DNA of 64,000 nucleotides, taken from NCBI RefSeq assembly GCF_000828085.3, contig NZ_JXCA02000001.1:782742-846741 (forward strand), given 5' to 3'. Each line of letters opens with the position of its first letter. Position 1 is the stretch's first letter. The notes below the pieces were generated by a model, which was not told the DNA's origin, did not search any database, and was given only the letters and a program-made list of their open reading frames with translations. The DNA is from Scytonema tolypothrichoides VB-61278 (GTDB lineage Bacteria; Cyanobacteriota; Cyanobacteriia; Cyanobacteriales; Nostocaceae). This document shows positions 10,255 through 18,956 of this stretch, piece after piece. The translations under genes and the position numbers were made by a program.

Positions 10255-10812
10255 TGCTCAGAGCTTCTAGAAACCTTACAAATTTTACCAGATGCCTCTA
10301 CTGAAAGTAGTAGATGTTCTGATCAAGGCAAAAGTTATGAAGTATGAGTGATAAAACTTTCAATCTTCATGCTTGATCCTTCATCCTTTCTCAAGAGGTC
10401 CTGACAAGCTCAACATAACATGAATTACCTCTGTAACTAAGAAGCAAAACCACAGTATTTAGGAGAAAATTTAATCCCTTTTGACAAAAACAGAATTTTT
10501 GGCAACACAAAAAGCAGCAAAGCTACTTAAAATCACAAAATTAGCCTGATTTGGGCGTCAAACTCAGAAAAATGTGGGATAGACAAAAATGAGTGCCCTG
10601 CATTAACAACTAGATTCACCAAACGTGCAAATGAAAACCCTCTATTTTCAAATATTTTGAACATATGGTTATACTTTGTACCAAAGCTTCTTTGCATGCC
10701 CTACTTCCGCATGGCAAAAAGTGCGGTTATCATAACTCAATGCTTAACAGCAGGAAACACTTACGTAATCATACACGAAACAAAATAGCATATTCTACAG
10801 AGGCAATGAAGG
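10255..10812. other. Intergenic region between divergent plsX and dacB-like genes
   Basis: The stretch is AT-rich and must hold promoters for both flanking genes. Short open frames exist here (one at 10665-10916 overlaps the start of the next gene), but none has a recognisable product. No repeat or RNA gene is evident. Confidence 0.5.
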
Positions 10813-12135
10813 ATGCTGGAATTGTTCGGTTCAGGTTTAATTTCTGTTTGGCTAGAAATGGCTGGGGTCGCTGTCAAGCCCATAAATGCTTTGGATATCT
10901 TGGCTTGGCAAGGTAGTCCTGGCTTAGTTGTTGCCGCCGATCCAAATCCAGCTGGGTCTAATACGGTGCTGGAATATCTCAAAGGACTACAAACATTGAA
11001 ATTAGTGGCAGCAAATCAAATCGAGAGCCAAGGAATTTGGATGCAATCTGGACCGATGCTTATGGCTAATCACCAAGGTACGACTCCTCTACCGGCTGCT
11101 TCCTTAACCAAAGTTGCTACGTCACTTACTGCTTTCAAAAATCTTGGTCCAGACCACCAATTTCAAACTTTGGTGAGTGCTACAGGACCCTTGCAAAATG
11201 GAGTCTTACAGGGCGATTTGGTCATTACAGGTGGTGGCGATCCAATGTTTGTTTGGGAGGAAGCCATTGCTCTTGGCAATAGTCTCAACCAGATGGGCAT
11301 TAAGCGTGTTACAGGAAATTTGGTGATTACTGGCAATTTTGCCATGAATTTCCAACGTCATCCACTGCTAGCAGGTCAGATGCTTAAGCAAGCACTTAAT
11401 GCTGCTACTTGGCCCCGTGGGGCTACTTTTCAACACTCGCTGATGCCAAAAGGAACTCCCAAGCCTCAACTTGTCATCGCACAGGGAGTGAAAGTAGAAC
11501 CAATAGCAAATCCTCAACCGACTTTGCTATTGCGTCACCACTCACTACCTTTAAAGCAAATCATTAGGGAGATGAATGTTTTCAGTAACAATGAAATAGC
11601 TCAAATGCTGGCAGATGCTGTGGGGGGAACCGAGGTCGTGCAATCAACAGCTGCCAGACTTGCAAGAGTACCACAGTCAGAAATTCAGTTAATCAACGGT
11701 TCAGGGTTAGGACAGGAAAATCGTATTTCTCCCAGAGCAGTTTGTGCTATGTTTATGGCAATTCAACAGGAAGCACTCGCTTATCAGTTGACTTTGGCTG
11801 ACTTATTTCCAGTCTCCGGGTTTGACCATCGGGGGACGATGCACTCTAGACATTTACCTGCGGCTACGATCATGAAAACTGGCACTCTCCGAGATGTTAG
11901 TGCTTTAGCCGGAGTGGTACCTACACGCGATCGCGGTTTGGTCTGGTTTGCCATCATTAACCGTGGTACAAACGTCTCAGGTTTCCGCACTGGACAAGAC
12001 CAATTGTTGCAACGTCTGGTGAAGCAATTACAAGTTGCTTCTGGTGTTCCTGCTACTCTCATTCCCCACATAGCTATCAACACAATACCTCAATTAGGTG
12101 CAGCTAGTCGTAATGAAATGTTGTATGGAGGTTAG
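10813..12135 (+). CDS. dacB: D-alanyl-D-alanine carboxypeptidase/endopeptidase, PBP4 type (S13)
   Basis: The 440-residue protein carries the three penicillin-binding motifs of the S13 family: SxxK in AASLTKVATSL (about residue 95), SxN in VFSNNEIAQML (about 257) and KTG in MKTGTLRDVSALAG (about 355). Such enzymes trim or cleave peptidoglycan cross-links in the periplasm. The N-terminus (LFGSGLISVWLEMAGVAV) is moderately hydrophobic and may act as an export signal or anchor. The gene is monocistronic between plsX (divergent) and lptC (convergent). Confidence 0.88.
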   Translation: MLELFGSGLISVWLEMAGVAVKPINALDILAWQGSPGLVVAADPNPAGSNTVLEYLKGLQTLKLVAANQIESQGIWMQSGPMLMANHQGTTPLPAASLTKVATSLTAFKNLGPDHQFQTLVSATGPLQNGVLQGDLVITGGGDPMFVWEEAIALGNSLNQMGIKRVTGNLVITGNFAMNFQRHPLLAGQMLKQALNAATWPRGATFQHSLMPKGTPKPQLVIAQGVKVEPIANPQPTLLLRHHSLPLKQIIREMNVFSNNEIAQMLADAVGGTEVVQSTAARLARVPQSEIQLINGSGLGQENRISPRAVCAMFMAIQQEALAYQLTLADLFPVSGFDHRGTMHSRHLPAATIMKTGTLRDVSALAGVVPTRDRGLVWFAIINRGTNVSGFRTGQDQLLQRLVKQLQVASGVPATLIPHIAINTIPQLGAASRNEMLYGG

Positions 12136-12172
12136 TTAATAGTCATTAGTCATTAGTCATTAGTCCTTGGTT
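12132..12172. repeat. AGTCATT heptamer array downstream of the carboxypeptidase gene
   Basis: Three to four AGTCATT units start right at the stop codon of the preceding gene. It belongs to the same dispersed STRR family as the arrays near 7985 and 9131. Confidence 0.6.
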
Positions 12173-12338
12173 TTTACAAATCATAAATGCGAAATCTAAT
12201 TCAACGTAAAATGTCATTACGAGTGAAACGGAGTGTAGACGCGAGAGCGGGTTCCTGCAGACGTATTACTAGGCATAGGGTAGCGACGTCATCGTAAAGA
12301 CTCTATTTGACGTTTTTCAATCTTGACCTACTTAACTA

Positions 12339-13493
12339 TTAATTTTTCACTTTTCTGTCTTGAGGAATAATCTCTGTTACAACCTTTTTACCAGAACCAT
12401 CGCTGTTGACGACAATCGTTTCTGCTTGTAAATCACCGGAAGCTTTTTCACCTGTAAAAGCTAATGGAGGGTCTGCTTGGCGATAAACGACATCCCCTTG
12501 AGCCTCAATTAATTTTTTGTCCAAATACCATGTTAAAGTTTTTGATTTAAGAGACTGACCACGCTCTCCAACGCCATAAACGTTTCCTGTTAAGTAAACA
12601 GTTTTTTGCGGTATCTTCATTTCGCCGCCCTTCGCACTAAGTGCTACTTTTTCAGCCTGATGGAAGACCCGCACCGGAGAATTCGTTGTTACTGTTTCTG
12701 AGTTGAAGTTCCAAGTCATAGAGTTACTAGCGACTTGCACTGGTGGGTCTAGTAACTCTATTTGTGCATTTTTCTTAACAGTGGCAATTTTTGTTTTCAA
12801 GTTGACTTCAGCGGAGTCTCCCCGACCTCGGTCGGTAATTTGGTTGTTTTTATAGTGATCCATTTGGACAGGGCGATCGCCTATTAATGTTTCTTCTTTT
12901 ATTCGCCAAATCAAATGCTCAGTTCGCATTTGTAATTGTGGTTCTAAGGAGTTTGCGATTACCCCTCCAGAAAATTCTATGCGCTGTTCGCGAGTTTTGA
13001 CTCGCGCCTCCTGCGCTACTGCTTGTAGTTGTTTATGAGTTCCATGAAGCTGGTTACGGACAATCAGCAAATCTTCTTTTGGTCGCCACTCCAACTCATT
13101 ACCTTGCAAAACAACACCATTAAGAGGATCTATTGCGACAATTTTCCCTTTGAGAAACAATTGCTTACCATCTTGCGCAATGTCTGCCATTTGAGCTTGT
13201 ATTTGATAAACGATTTTGCCATCTTGGTAAAGTTCACCATACGGACTTTGCGCTGCACCAATTTGTTTTTCTTTGGTGTATTTTGCCTGTTTTGCTCTGA
13301 CTTTCCAAATTGGTCTGCCAACTTCATCTGCTTGTTCTAAGGTGACACCAAAGAAAGTCAGGTTGCTATCTTTGTCTCCAGGCGATGGACTTTCAACAGG
13401 TGGTTTGGTTGTGACCTGAGTTTGGCTTCCACCACAACCAACTAGCCCTGTGGAAATAAGGGAGATGAGCAAGATGAGAGAGTTCTTAACCAA
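12339..13493 (-). CDS. lptC: LptC/OstA-like LPS-export lipoprotein
   Basis: The product looks like the cyanobacterial LptC protein: a lipoprotein signal (SLILLISLISTGLVGC, lipobox LVGC) followed by an LptC fold (LTFFGVTLEQADEVGRPIWKVRAKQAKY) and OstA-like beta repeats (LYQDGKIVYQIQAQ, LFLKGKIVAIDP, VYLTGNVYGVGERGQSLKS). LptC bridges the inner-membrane LptBFG transporter and LptA in lipopolysaccharide export. The frame is open to an ATG at 13646, but residues 1-40 of that version are encoded by an interspersed repeat and would bury the lipoprotein signal 50 residues inside. A TTG at 13493 begins the signal peptide exactly, so I prefer it; no clear Shine-Dalgarno is visible there. Confidence 0.8.
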   Translation of the reverse strand: MVKNSLILLISLISTGLVGCGGSQTQVTTKPPVESPSPGDKDSNLTFFGVTLEQADEVGRPIWKVRAKQAKYTKEKQIGAAQSPYGELYQDGKIVYQIQAQMADIAQDGKQLFLKGKIVAIDPLNGVVLQGNELEWRPKEDLLIVRNQLHGTHKQLQAVAQEARVKTREQRIEFSGGVIANSLEPQLQMRTEHLIWRIKEETLIGDRPVQMDHYKNNQITDRGRGDSAEVNLKTKIATVKKNAQIELLDPPVQVASNSMTWNFNSETVTTNSPVRVFHQAEKVALSAKGGEMKIPQKTVYLTGNVYGVGERGQSLKSKTLTWYLDKKLIEAQGDVVYRQADPPLAFTGEKASGDLQAETIVVNSDGSGKKVVTEIIPQDRKVKN

Positions 13494-13544
13494 GGGGAGA
13501 TGAGGTAATCGAGTGAAATTCAAAATTTGCAATTTGGAGATTGC

Positions 13545-13632
13545 GTCGCTTCCCGCCACGGCTATGTCCTCTGGACACGCTGCGTTAACGCTTCGCGGCT
13601 TCGGAGAGCAACGCTTTGCGATTTTGAATTGA
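13545..13632. repeat. Interspersed palindrome-rich repeat upstream of lptC
   Basis: The stretch has the wording of a dispersed cyanobacterial repeat (GACACGCTGCGTTAACGC next to TTCGCGGCTTCGGAGAGC), and related wording occurs at 40138-40260 and 43880-43912. It keeps the upstream frame of lptC open and so creates a spurious N-terminal extension. Confidence 0.6.
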
Positions 13633-13684
13633 TTTGTCCCCCTCATCCTCCTTATCTCCCTTTCTTTTGTTGCTTACTGCTTCA

Positions 13685-14326
13685 TTAGTCTTGCATTTCT
13701 ATCTGTTGGCTGTCGCTTTCTCTGGGGTCTTCCAAATATCCTATCGGGGCTAGTGGTCGATAAGGGTAGCTTTGGCGAGGGGTTTTTTGAATATCTTCTT
13801 TAATTGCTTCTAAATCAATATAGCGATCGCTCACATTGATTAAACTGTCGCTCGTCATAGACCGTAAACTGACCACTTCAACCCGCACACCGCGATAGCT
13901 GACTGAATTGACTGCATACGCCAGATCCCCGTCACCACTGACTAACACTGCTGTATCATAGGAATCAACCAAAGCCATCATATCTACCGCAATTTCTACA
14001 TCCAAGTTGGCTTTTTTGGAACCATCTGGCAACTGTACTAAATCCTTTGCAATAACGCGGTATCCGTTGCGTCGCATCCACAACAGAAAACCCTGCTGCT
14101 TTTCATTTGTGCGGTCTACTCCAGTGTAAAAGAAGGCTCGCAGTAATCTCGAACCTCCGGTTAATCGACATAGTAGCTTGGTGTAATCAATTTCAATTCC
14201 TAGTTGCAGTGCTGCATAAAATAAATTTGAGCCATCAATAAATATGGCGACACGACCCCGATTTTCTAAAACTTGTTCTGGCGTAAATATCGAATCATTT
14301 TCCAAATTATTCAACATTGTTGTCAT
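13685..14326 (-). CDS. NYN-domain protein of the LabA/DUF88 family
   Basis: The 213-residue protein has a PIN-like NYN fold: VAIFIDGSNLFYAALQLGIEIDY (first catalytic Asp), KKANLDVEIAVDMMAL (second acidic cluster) and VLVSGDGDLAYAVNSVSYRG (third). NYN proteins are predicted metal-dependent RNases; the cyanobacterial LabA subgroup was named for its effect on circadian output in Synechococcus elongatus. Whether this copy is the LabA orthologue cannot be told from sequence alone. It lies between lptC and metG on the same strand. Confidence 0.85.
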   Translation of the reverse strand: MTTMLNNLENDSIFTPEQVLENRGRVAIFIDGSNLFYAALQLGIEIDYTKLLCRLTGGSRLLRAFFYTGVDRTNEKQQGFLLWMRRNGYRVIAKDLVQLPDGSKKANLDVEIAVDMMALVDSYDTAVLVSGDGDLAYAVNSVSYRGVRVEVVSLRSMTSDSLINVSDRYIDLEAIKEDIQKTPRQSYPYRPLAPIGYLEDPRESDSQQIEMQD

Positions 14327-14467
14327 ACCTCATTTTTTATCAAAAGTAATAAATTGATACTTTTTGAACCTTACAAATCAGCGGAGAACGGCTTATGATA
14401 ATCTTTCAGGACTGATAAATTTAGTCCTGATAAAATCAGACAAAATCAGTAATGGAGATTGAAACAA

Positions 14468-16069
14468 TTAATCGTTTTTAGGAGGTTCTATTTTTTTAAA
14501 AACCGGTCGGGCTTGACCCAGCTTTTGTTGATTTGTCAGTACTCCCCATGTCCCATGAATGGCAAAAGGAGCAGCGGTGGCAGTTTCTATTTGTTCATTA
14601 AAATTAATTCCGAAACCTAGTTGCTGGTAAATATCACTACTTGTATCAGGGATAATTGGAGATAGGAGATAGGCTGCTAGTCTCACTGATTCAAGAACTG
14701 CATACAGAACCTGCTCAACGGCTTGCTGTTGTCCTTGTTTATACAATGACCAAGGAGCTTGTTCATCAAGAAACTTATTACTAGTTTTCACCAGTGAAAG
14801 GACGGCCTTGCAAGCTTGATTGAACGCTAACGCTTCGTAAGCATTTCTTACCTGTTCCCCAAGAGGTAAACCGATTGATTTCAAAGCATGGTCAAAAGGT
14901 ATATCTTCATTTGTAATTGTCGGCACATTGCCAGCGCAGTATTTCTTCACCATGCCTAAAGTGCGGTTTAGCAAATTACCTAAATCATTTGCCAAATCTG
15001 CATTCAGGACATCAATGAATCTACTTTCATTAAAGTCGCCATCCTTGCCAAATTCGATTTCCTTAAGGAAGTAATAACGAACAGCATCACTACCATAGCG
15101 CTCTACCAAACCTATGGGATCGAGGGTATTACCCAGACTTTTGCCCATTTTCTGACCATCTTTGGTCAAAAAGCCATGCACAAAAACTCGCTCTGGTAAT
15201 GACAAGCCAGCTGACATCAGCATTGCAGGCCAAGACACTGTGTGGAAGCGTAGGATATCTTTACCAATCAGATGCAAATTGATCGGCCACCATTTTGCTA
15301 AGGCATTTTTAATGGTTGGTTCTTCATCGGGTTCTAGCAAAGCGGTGACATAACCTAGAAGCGCATCGAACCAAACATAAAGAGTCTGGTTTGGATCAAC
15401 CGGTACACGAAAACCCCAATCTAAATTCACCCGTGAAATAGAGAAGTCCTGCAACCCTTGATTTACAAAGCTGAGGACTTCATTTCGACGACTCTCTGGT
15501 TGAATAAAATCCGGTCGAGACTCGTAAAGTGCTTGCAGTTTCTCTTGATATTTAGATAAACGAAAGAAATAGTTCTGTTCGTCTCGCCACTCAACTTCTT
15601 TGTTTGGGTGGAGGGGACACCGGCGTCCTTCTAACAGTTCTCTTTCTTCTTTAAATTCTTCACAGGAAACGCAGTACCAACCTTTTTGTTGTCCCTGGTA
15701 GATGTCTCCAGCTTCCCACAATCTCTGGAAAAAGTCTTTGACCAGAGGTTCATGACGAGGAGCAGTCGTACGAATAAATCTATCGTATTGAATGTTTAGT
15801 AACTGCCATAACGAGACAAAACCAGCCGACATTTCATCACAAAAGCTTTGAGGCGATCGCCCTTTACTTTCTGCTGTCCGCTGAATTTTTTGCCCGTGCT
15901 CATCTGTACCTGTAATCAGGAGGACTCTATGCCCCAAAAGTCTCTGAAACCTTGCCACCACATCTGCTGCCATTGTTGTATAAGCACTGCCAATATGGGG
16001 TAAGTCGTTTACATAATATAGCGGTGTTGTGAGTGCAAATGTGTTTTGTGTTTTCTTCACTTGATTCAT
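14468..16069 (-). CDS. metG: Methionyl-tRNA synthetase
   Basis: MetRS charges tRNA-Met and initiator tRNA. The class I signatures are present: the HIGH-like LPHIGSAYTT near the N-terminus and KMGKSLGNT (KMSKS-like) near residue 300. The connective peptide has one metal knuckle (CVSCEEF...CPLHPNKEVEW). At 533 residues it lacks the C-terminal tRNA-binding (Trbp111-like) extension seen in longer bacterial enzymes, as in many cyanobacteria. The gene appears to have its own promoter in the 370-base gap to the divergent acyltransferase. Confidence 0.95.
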   Translation of the reverse strand: MNQVKKTQNTFALTTPLYYVNDLPHIGSAYTTMAADVVARFQRLLGHRVLLITGTDEHGQKIQRTAESKGRSPQSFCDEMSAGFVSLWQLLNIQYDRFIRTTAPRHEPLVKDFFQRLWEAGDIYQGQQKGWYCVSCEEFKEERELLEGRRCPLHPNKEVEWRDEQNYFFRLSKYQEKLQALYESRPDFIQPESRRNEVLSFVNQGLQDFSISRVNLDWGFRVPVDPNQTLYVWFDALLGYVTALLEPDEEPTIKNALAKWWPINLHLIGKDILRFHTVSWPAMLMSAGLSLPERVFVHGFLTKDGQKMGKSLGNTLDPIGLVERYGSDAVRYYFLKEIEFGKDGDFNESRFIDVLNADLANDLGNLLNRTLGMVKKYCAGNVPTITNEDIPFDHALKSIGLPLGEQVRNAYEALAFNQACKAVLSLVKTSNKFLDEQAPWSLYKQGQQQAVEQVLYAVLESVRLAAYLLSPIIPDTSSDIYQQLGFGINFNEQIETATAAPFAIHGTWGVLTNQQKLGQARPVFKKIEPPKND

Positions 16070-16439
16070 CTAAAAAAACTAGTTGTTAAAAACGTTTTCT
16101 ATCTTACTTTTTTTTGGTAAAACCACGCAATTATATAACATAATTATCATTTTTTCAAGTTTTTCTTAATATTAGCAAATTTCTCTAGGTTGAGTTTTTT
16201 TGATGAACGGCATAATTTCAGCTAATTTATCTAAAAAATACCGAAAATCTTTGCTTATATTCCACACACAACTTGTCATTACATTAAGATTCTTAGAAGA
16301 AAAACCTCTTTTCCACAAAGAATTTTACCGAGCTTGTTAATCTGAACATTTCTACCTTAAGGCAGTCGCCGTTATCGGTTAAGAAATGTAAAATTTTAAT
16401 GAAGAATAAGCTGCGAAATTTTCGGATTCTATATTAAAG
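16070..16439. other. Divergent promoter region between metG and an acyltransferase gene
   Basis: A 370-base AT-rich stretch with no open frame of note. It must drive metG leftwards and the acyltransferase rightwards. I saw no riboswitch-like fold or repeat. Confidence 0.5.
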
Positions 16440-17168
16440 ATGAGTGTAAATAGCCCCCTTGAGATTTCTCGCTGGTTACTGGCGGCGCTATCAACCAAAA
16501 TGTTTCGCTACTATGAGGATCGCATTCCCCAAGATGCGAGTGTGTTAGTAGTGAGCAATCACCGCAGCTTTATGGATGCACCCATTTTAATGGCGGCGTT
16601 ATCGAGTTCTATTCGCTTTGCTTGCCATCACTATATGGGGCAAGTGCCAATCATGCGGGAGATTGTTACAGGACAATTGGGCTGCTTTCCTCTAGAGGAG
16701 GCAAATCAACACCGCCAGCAAAGCTTTTTCCAACAGTCACAACTGCTGTTGCAATCAAAGCAAATAGTAGGAGTCTTTCCAGAAGGTACAAAACCAATGG
16801 TAGAATTTACCCAAGCCAACCGGGTGGGTGAATTTCAACGAGGTTTTGCCCATTTGGCATTGCGAGCGCAGGTGCGAGATTTAGCAATTTTGCCAATCGC
16901 AATAGCATCCCTTGAAGAAGTTAACACATCTGCTGTACCTTTGAGGGTATTAAGTTTGTTTGACCCTTCAGAACCTTTATTTAATCAGTCAGGTTGGCAT
17001 CCACTAGTTATATATCATCGTGTTGCCGTGCTCATTGGTCACCCATATTGGGTTAAGCCTCTACAAAAAGAAAAATACCAGGGAAGAAAAGCAAGAACTG
17101 TGGTGACAGAATTGACAGATCATTGTCACTCAGAAATAGCAAACTTACTGCGTGAAGGTTGCTATTAA
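16440..17168 (+). CDS. PlsC-like lysophospholipid acyltransferase (LPLAT)
   Basis: The 242-residue protein has the acyltransferase boxes VSNHRSFMDAPILMAAL (NHx4D) and VGVFPEGTKPM (block III). It is a second, diverged acyltransferase besides plsC at 6283. It is followed 76 bases later, on the same strand, by an alpha/beta hydrolase. These are the same two domain types that are fused in plant phytyl ester synthases, so the pair could act together on fatty acyl chains; that link is inference. A plain glycerolipid acyltransferase role is the alternative. Confidence 0.8.
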   Translation: MSVNSPLEISRWLLAALSTKMFRYYEDRIPQDASVLVVSNHRSFMDAPILMAALSSSIRFACHHYMGQVPIMREIVTGQLGCFPLEEANQHRQQSFFQQSQLLLQSKQIVGVFPEGTKPMVEFTQANRVGEFQRGFAHLALRAQVRDLAILPIAIASLEEVNTSAVPLRVLSLFDPSEPLFNQSGWHPLVIYHRVAVLIGHPYWVKPLQKEKYQGRKARTVVTELTDHCHSEIANLLREGCY

Positions 17169-17244
17169 AAATTTTACTCATTAGTTCTTATAGTTAGCTG
17201 ATGACTCTTGACTGCCTCCTCTTGACTGTTGACTCTTGTGACCA

Positions 17245-18063
17245 ATGACTATTTCAAAAGTTGAGCTAAAACCGTGTTTCCTCACTCCTAAACGACTCCA
17301 GCCAGAGTTCCCCTTGTTTGTGTATTTACCAGGGATGGATGGAACTGGTCAATTGTTGCGATCGCAAACTGCTGGATTAGAAGTTGGCTTTGATGTCCGT
17401 TGTTTAGCGATACCAAGGGAAGATCTCACCAGTTGGGATGAGTTAGCCAATAACGTATTAGACTTGATCCATGCAGAATTAGAAAAAAGCTCCCACCGTC
17501 CTGTTTACCTGTGTGGGGAGTCCTTTGGTGGTTGTTTGGCGCAGAAAGTGGCGATTCTTGCACCGCAACTGTTTAAGCGCATTATTCTTATCAACTCAGC
17601 CAGCGCCTTTAATCTTCGCCCTTTATTAACTTGGGCATCTCAATTGACGCACTTTGTTCCATCTAACCTTTATAACATCGGCGCACTAGGTTTATTGCCT
17701 TTTTTGGCATCTTTGCCGCGTATTTCCAGGAGTGATAGACAAGAACTCCTAAAAACCATGCGTTCCGTACCGCCAGAAACTGTTTTGTGGCGAATCTCGT
17801 TACTTAGGGAGTTTTTTGTTGATGAGGAGGAGTTACGCCGCCTCACTCAACCTATTTTGGTGATTGCGGGTGCTAGCGATCGACTTTTACCTTCTCTGGA
17901 TGAAGCAAAACGTTTGGTTAGTATCTTTCCTAATTCCAAGATGGTGGTACTACCACAATGTGGGCACGCTTGCTTGTTAGAAACAGATACTAACCTCTAT
18001 GAAATCATGAAAGCAAATGATTTTTTAGACACTAGTGCTGAAGTTGCTGAGGCGCTGGGGTAG
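17245..18063 (+). CDS. Alpha/beta hydrolase resembling the phytyl ester synthase hydrolase domain
   Basis: The 272-residue protein has the nucleophile elbow CGESFGGCLA (Ser about 95), an Asp in AGASDRLLPS and a His in QCGHACLLE, the full catalytic triad. The oxyanion-side sequence FVYLPGMDGTGQLLRSQ and RPVYLCGESFGGCLA closely recall the N-terminal hydrolase domain of plant PES1/PES2-type esterase/acyltransferases. Plant PES enzymes move acyl groups to phytol or diacylglycerol during chlorophyll breakdown. There is no signal peptide. Cotranscription with the preceding acyltransferase is likely from orientation and spacing. Confidence 0.75.
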   Translation: MTISKVELKPCFLTPKRLQPEFPLFVYLPGMDGTGQLLRSQTAGLEVGFDVRCLAIPREDLTSWDELANNVLDLIHAELEKSSHRPVYLCGESFGGCLAQKVAILAPQLFKRIILINSASAFNLRPLLTWASQLTHFVPSNLYNIGALGLLPFLASLPRISRSDRQELLKTMRSVPPETVLWRISLLREFFVDEEELRRLTQPILVIAGASDRLLPSLDEAKRLVSIFPNSKMVVLPQCGHACLLETDTNLYEIMKANDFLDTSAEVAEALG

Positions 18064-18142
18064 GAGGAGATAAAAACTAATTATGTTTTCTCTGGTGTGA
18101 GAATTTTAGCTCGACTGTGCCTGTTAATTTTCATCTTTTATC

Positions 18143-18481
18143 TTAAGCGCGAATAATTTCTTCAGCCGCTTTGACTAATGTTTCATCCATCCATGCATTA
18201 ATACTCTTTCCAACCTTTCTAGAAGCTAGAAAAATTTTTCGGTGATGTTCACCAGATGTGCGAAAAGGAAGTTTACCTGAAAAAGGCTTATCTGGTTCTT
18301 CTCCTAATTGAGTGCAAAATTCTAAGTAATCATCTACAGATTCCTCAAATGCTTGACGAGTTTCTTCCACAGTTTTGCCTCTAAAAGACACAACGTCTTT
18401 AATATCAATCACTCGTCCTACAAGCATTTCACTCTCTATATCAATTTCAATTTCACCTGTATACCCTTTGTATTGAAACAT
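18143..18481 (-). CDS. HicB-family antitoxin-like protein without visible HicA
   Basis: The 112-residue protein has the HicB partial RNase H fold (YKGYTGEIEIDIESEMLVGRVIDIKDVVSFRGKTVEETRQAFEE is reproduced here only in part: MLVGRVIDIKD, FRGKTVEETRQAF, VDDYLEFCTQLGEEPDKP) and a C-terminal ribbon-helix-helix-like tail (RKIFLASRKVGKSINAW). HicB normally neutralises the HicA mRNA interferase and represses the operon. I found no HicA-like frame within 500 bases on either side, so this looks like an orphan antitoxin or a solitary regulator. Confidence 0.75.
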   Translation of the reverse strand: MFQYKGYTGEIEIDIESEMLVGRVIDIKDVVSFRGKTVEETRQAFEESVDDYLEFCTQLGEEPDKPFSGKLPFRTSGEHHRKIFLASRKVGKSINAWMDETLVKAAEEIIRA

Positions 18482-18956
18482 AGATATAATTACTACTCCT
18501 TTTGGATTTCACCACAAAAAATGTGGTTTTTTCTGTTTTTAAATGATTGTTAGTGGTGTTTTTGTTTCAGGTATAAGAACAGTTTTTAAATTACCTTACG
18601 GAGTGACATTAGCATTTATTAAGAATTCTCTAAAGCGCACTTCAGCTATAGATTGGGGTCATAAAAAACACACTATTCCCAAGAGTTCACCATTCCTCTG
18701 AGTGCGGCTACCGATTTGATAGAAACGTTGCAGCAGCAATGGTAATGCTAAATCATGCAAGGGGTATGGAACGTGCATAGCGGATGAGTTAACCTCAACA
18801 GCAAGTTGTTCAAAAGAAGTGTCACAAACGTGTAGCGATCGCGATAGCGGCTACACTGATACTTCCTCTAACGACTTATCCTTATAGAAAGAGGTCAAGC
18901 CAATCACACCTTCGCTACAAATAAAATAGGGAGATTTTTAAAAAAGGTGCTAGGCA
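18482..18956. other. Intergenic region without a recognised gene
   Basis: A 475-base stretch. A 52-codon frame at about 18543-18701 (+) is open but matches nothing I know. A short inverted motif around GTGTAGCGATCGCGATAGC near 18830 includes a HIP1 octamer. No HicA toxin frame is visible. Confidence 0.45.

Noticed and set aside
10665-10916. 83-codon frame upstream of the carboxypeptidase
   Set aside because: It overlaps the dacB start in another frame and has no recognisable family features.
18543-18701. 52-codon frame as the missing HicA
   Set aside because: It lacks the HicA pattern of a conserved His near GSH and is on the opposite strand.
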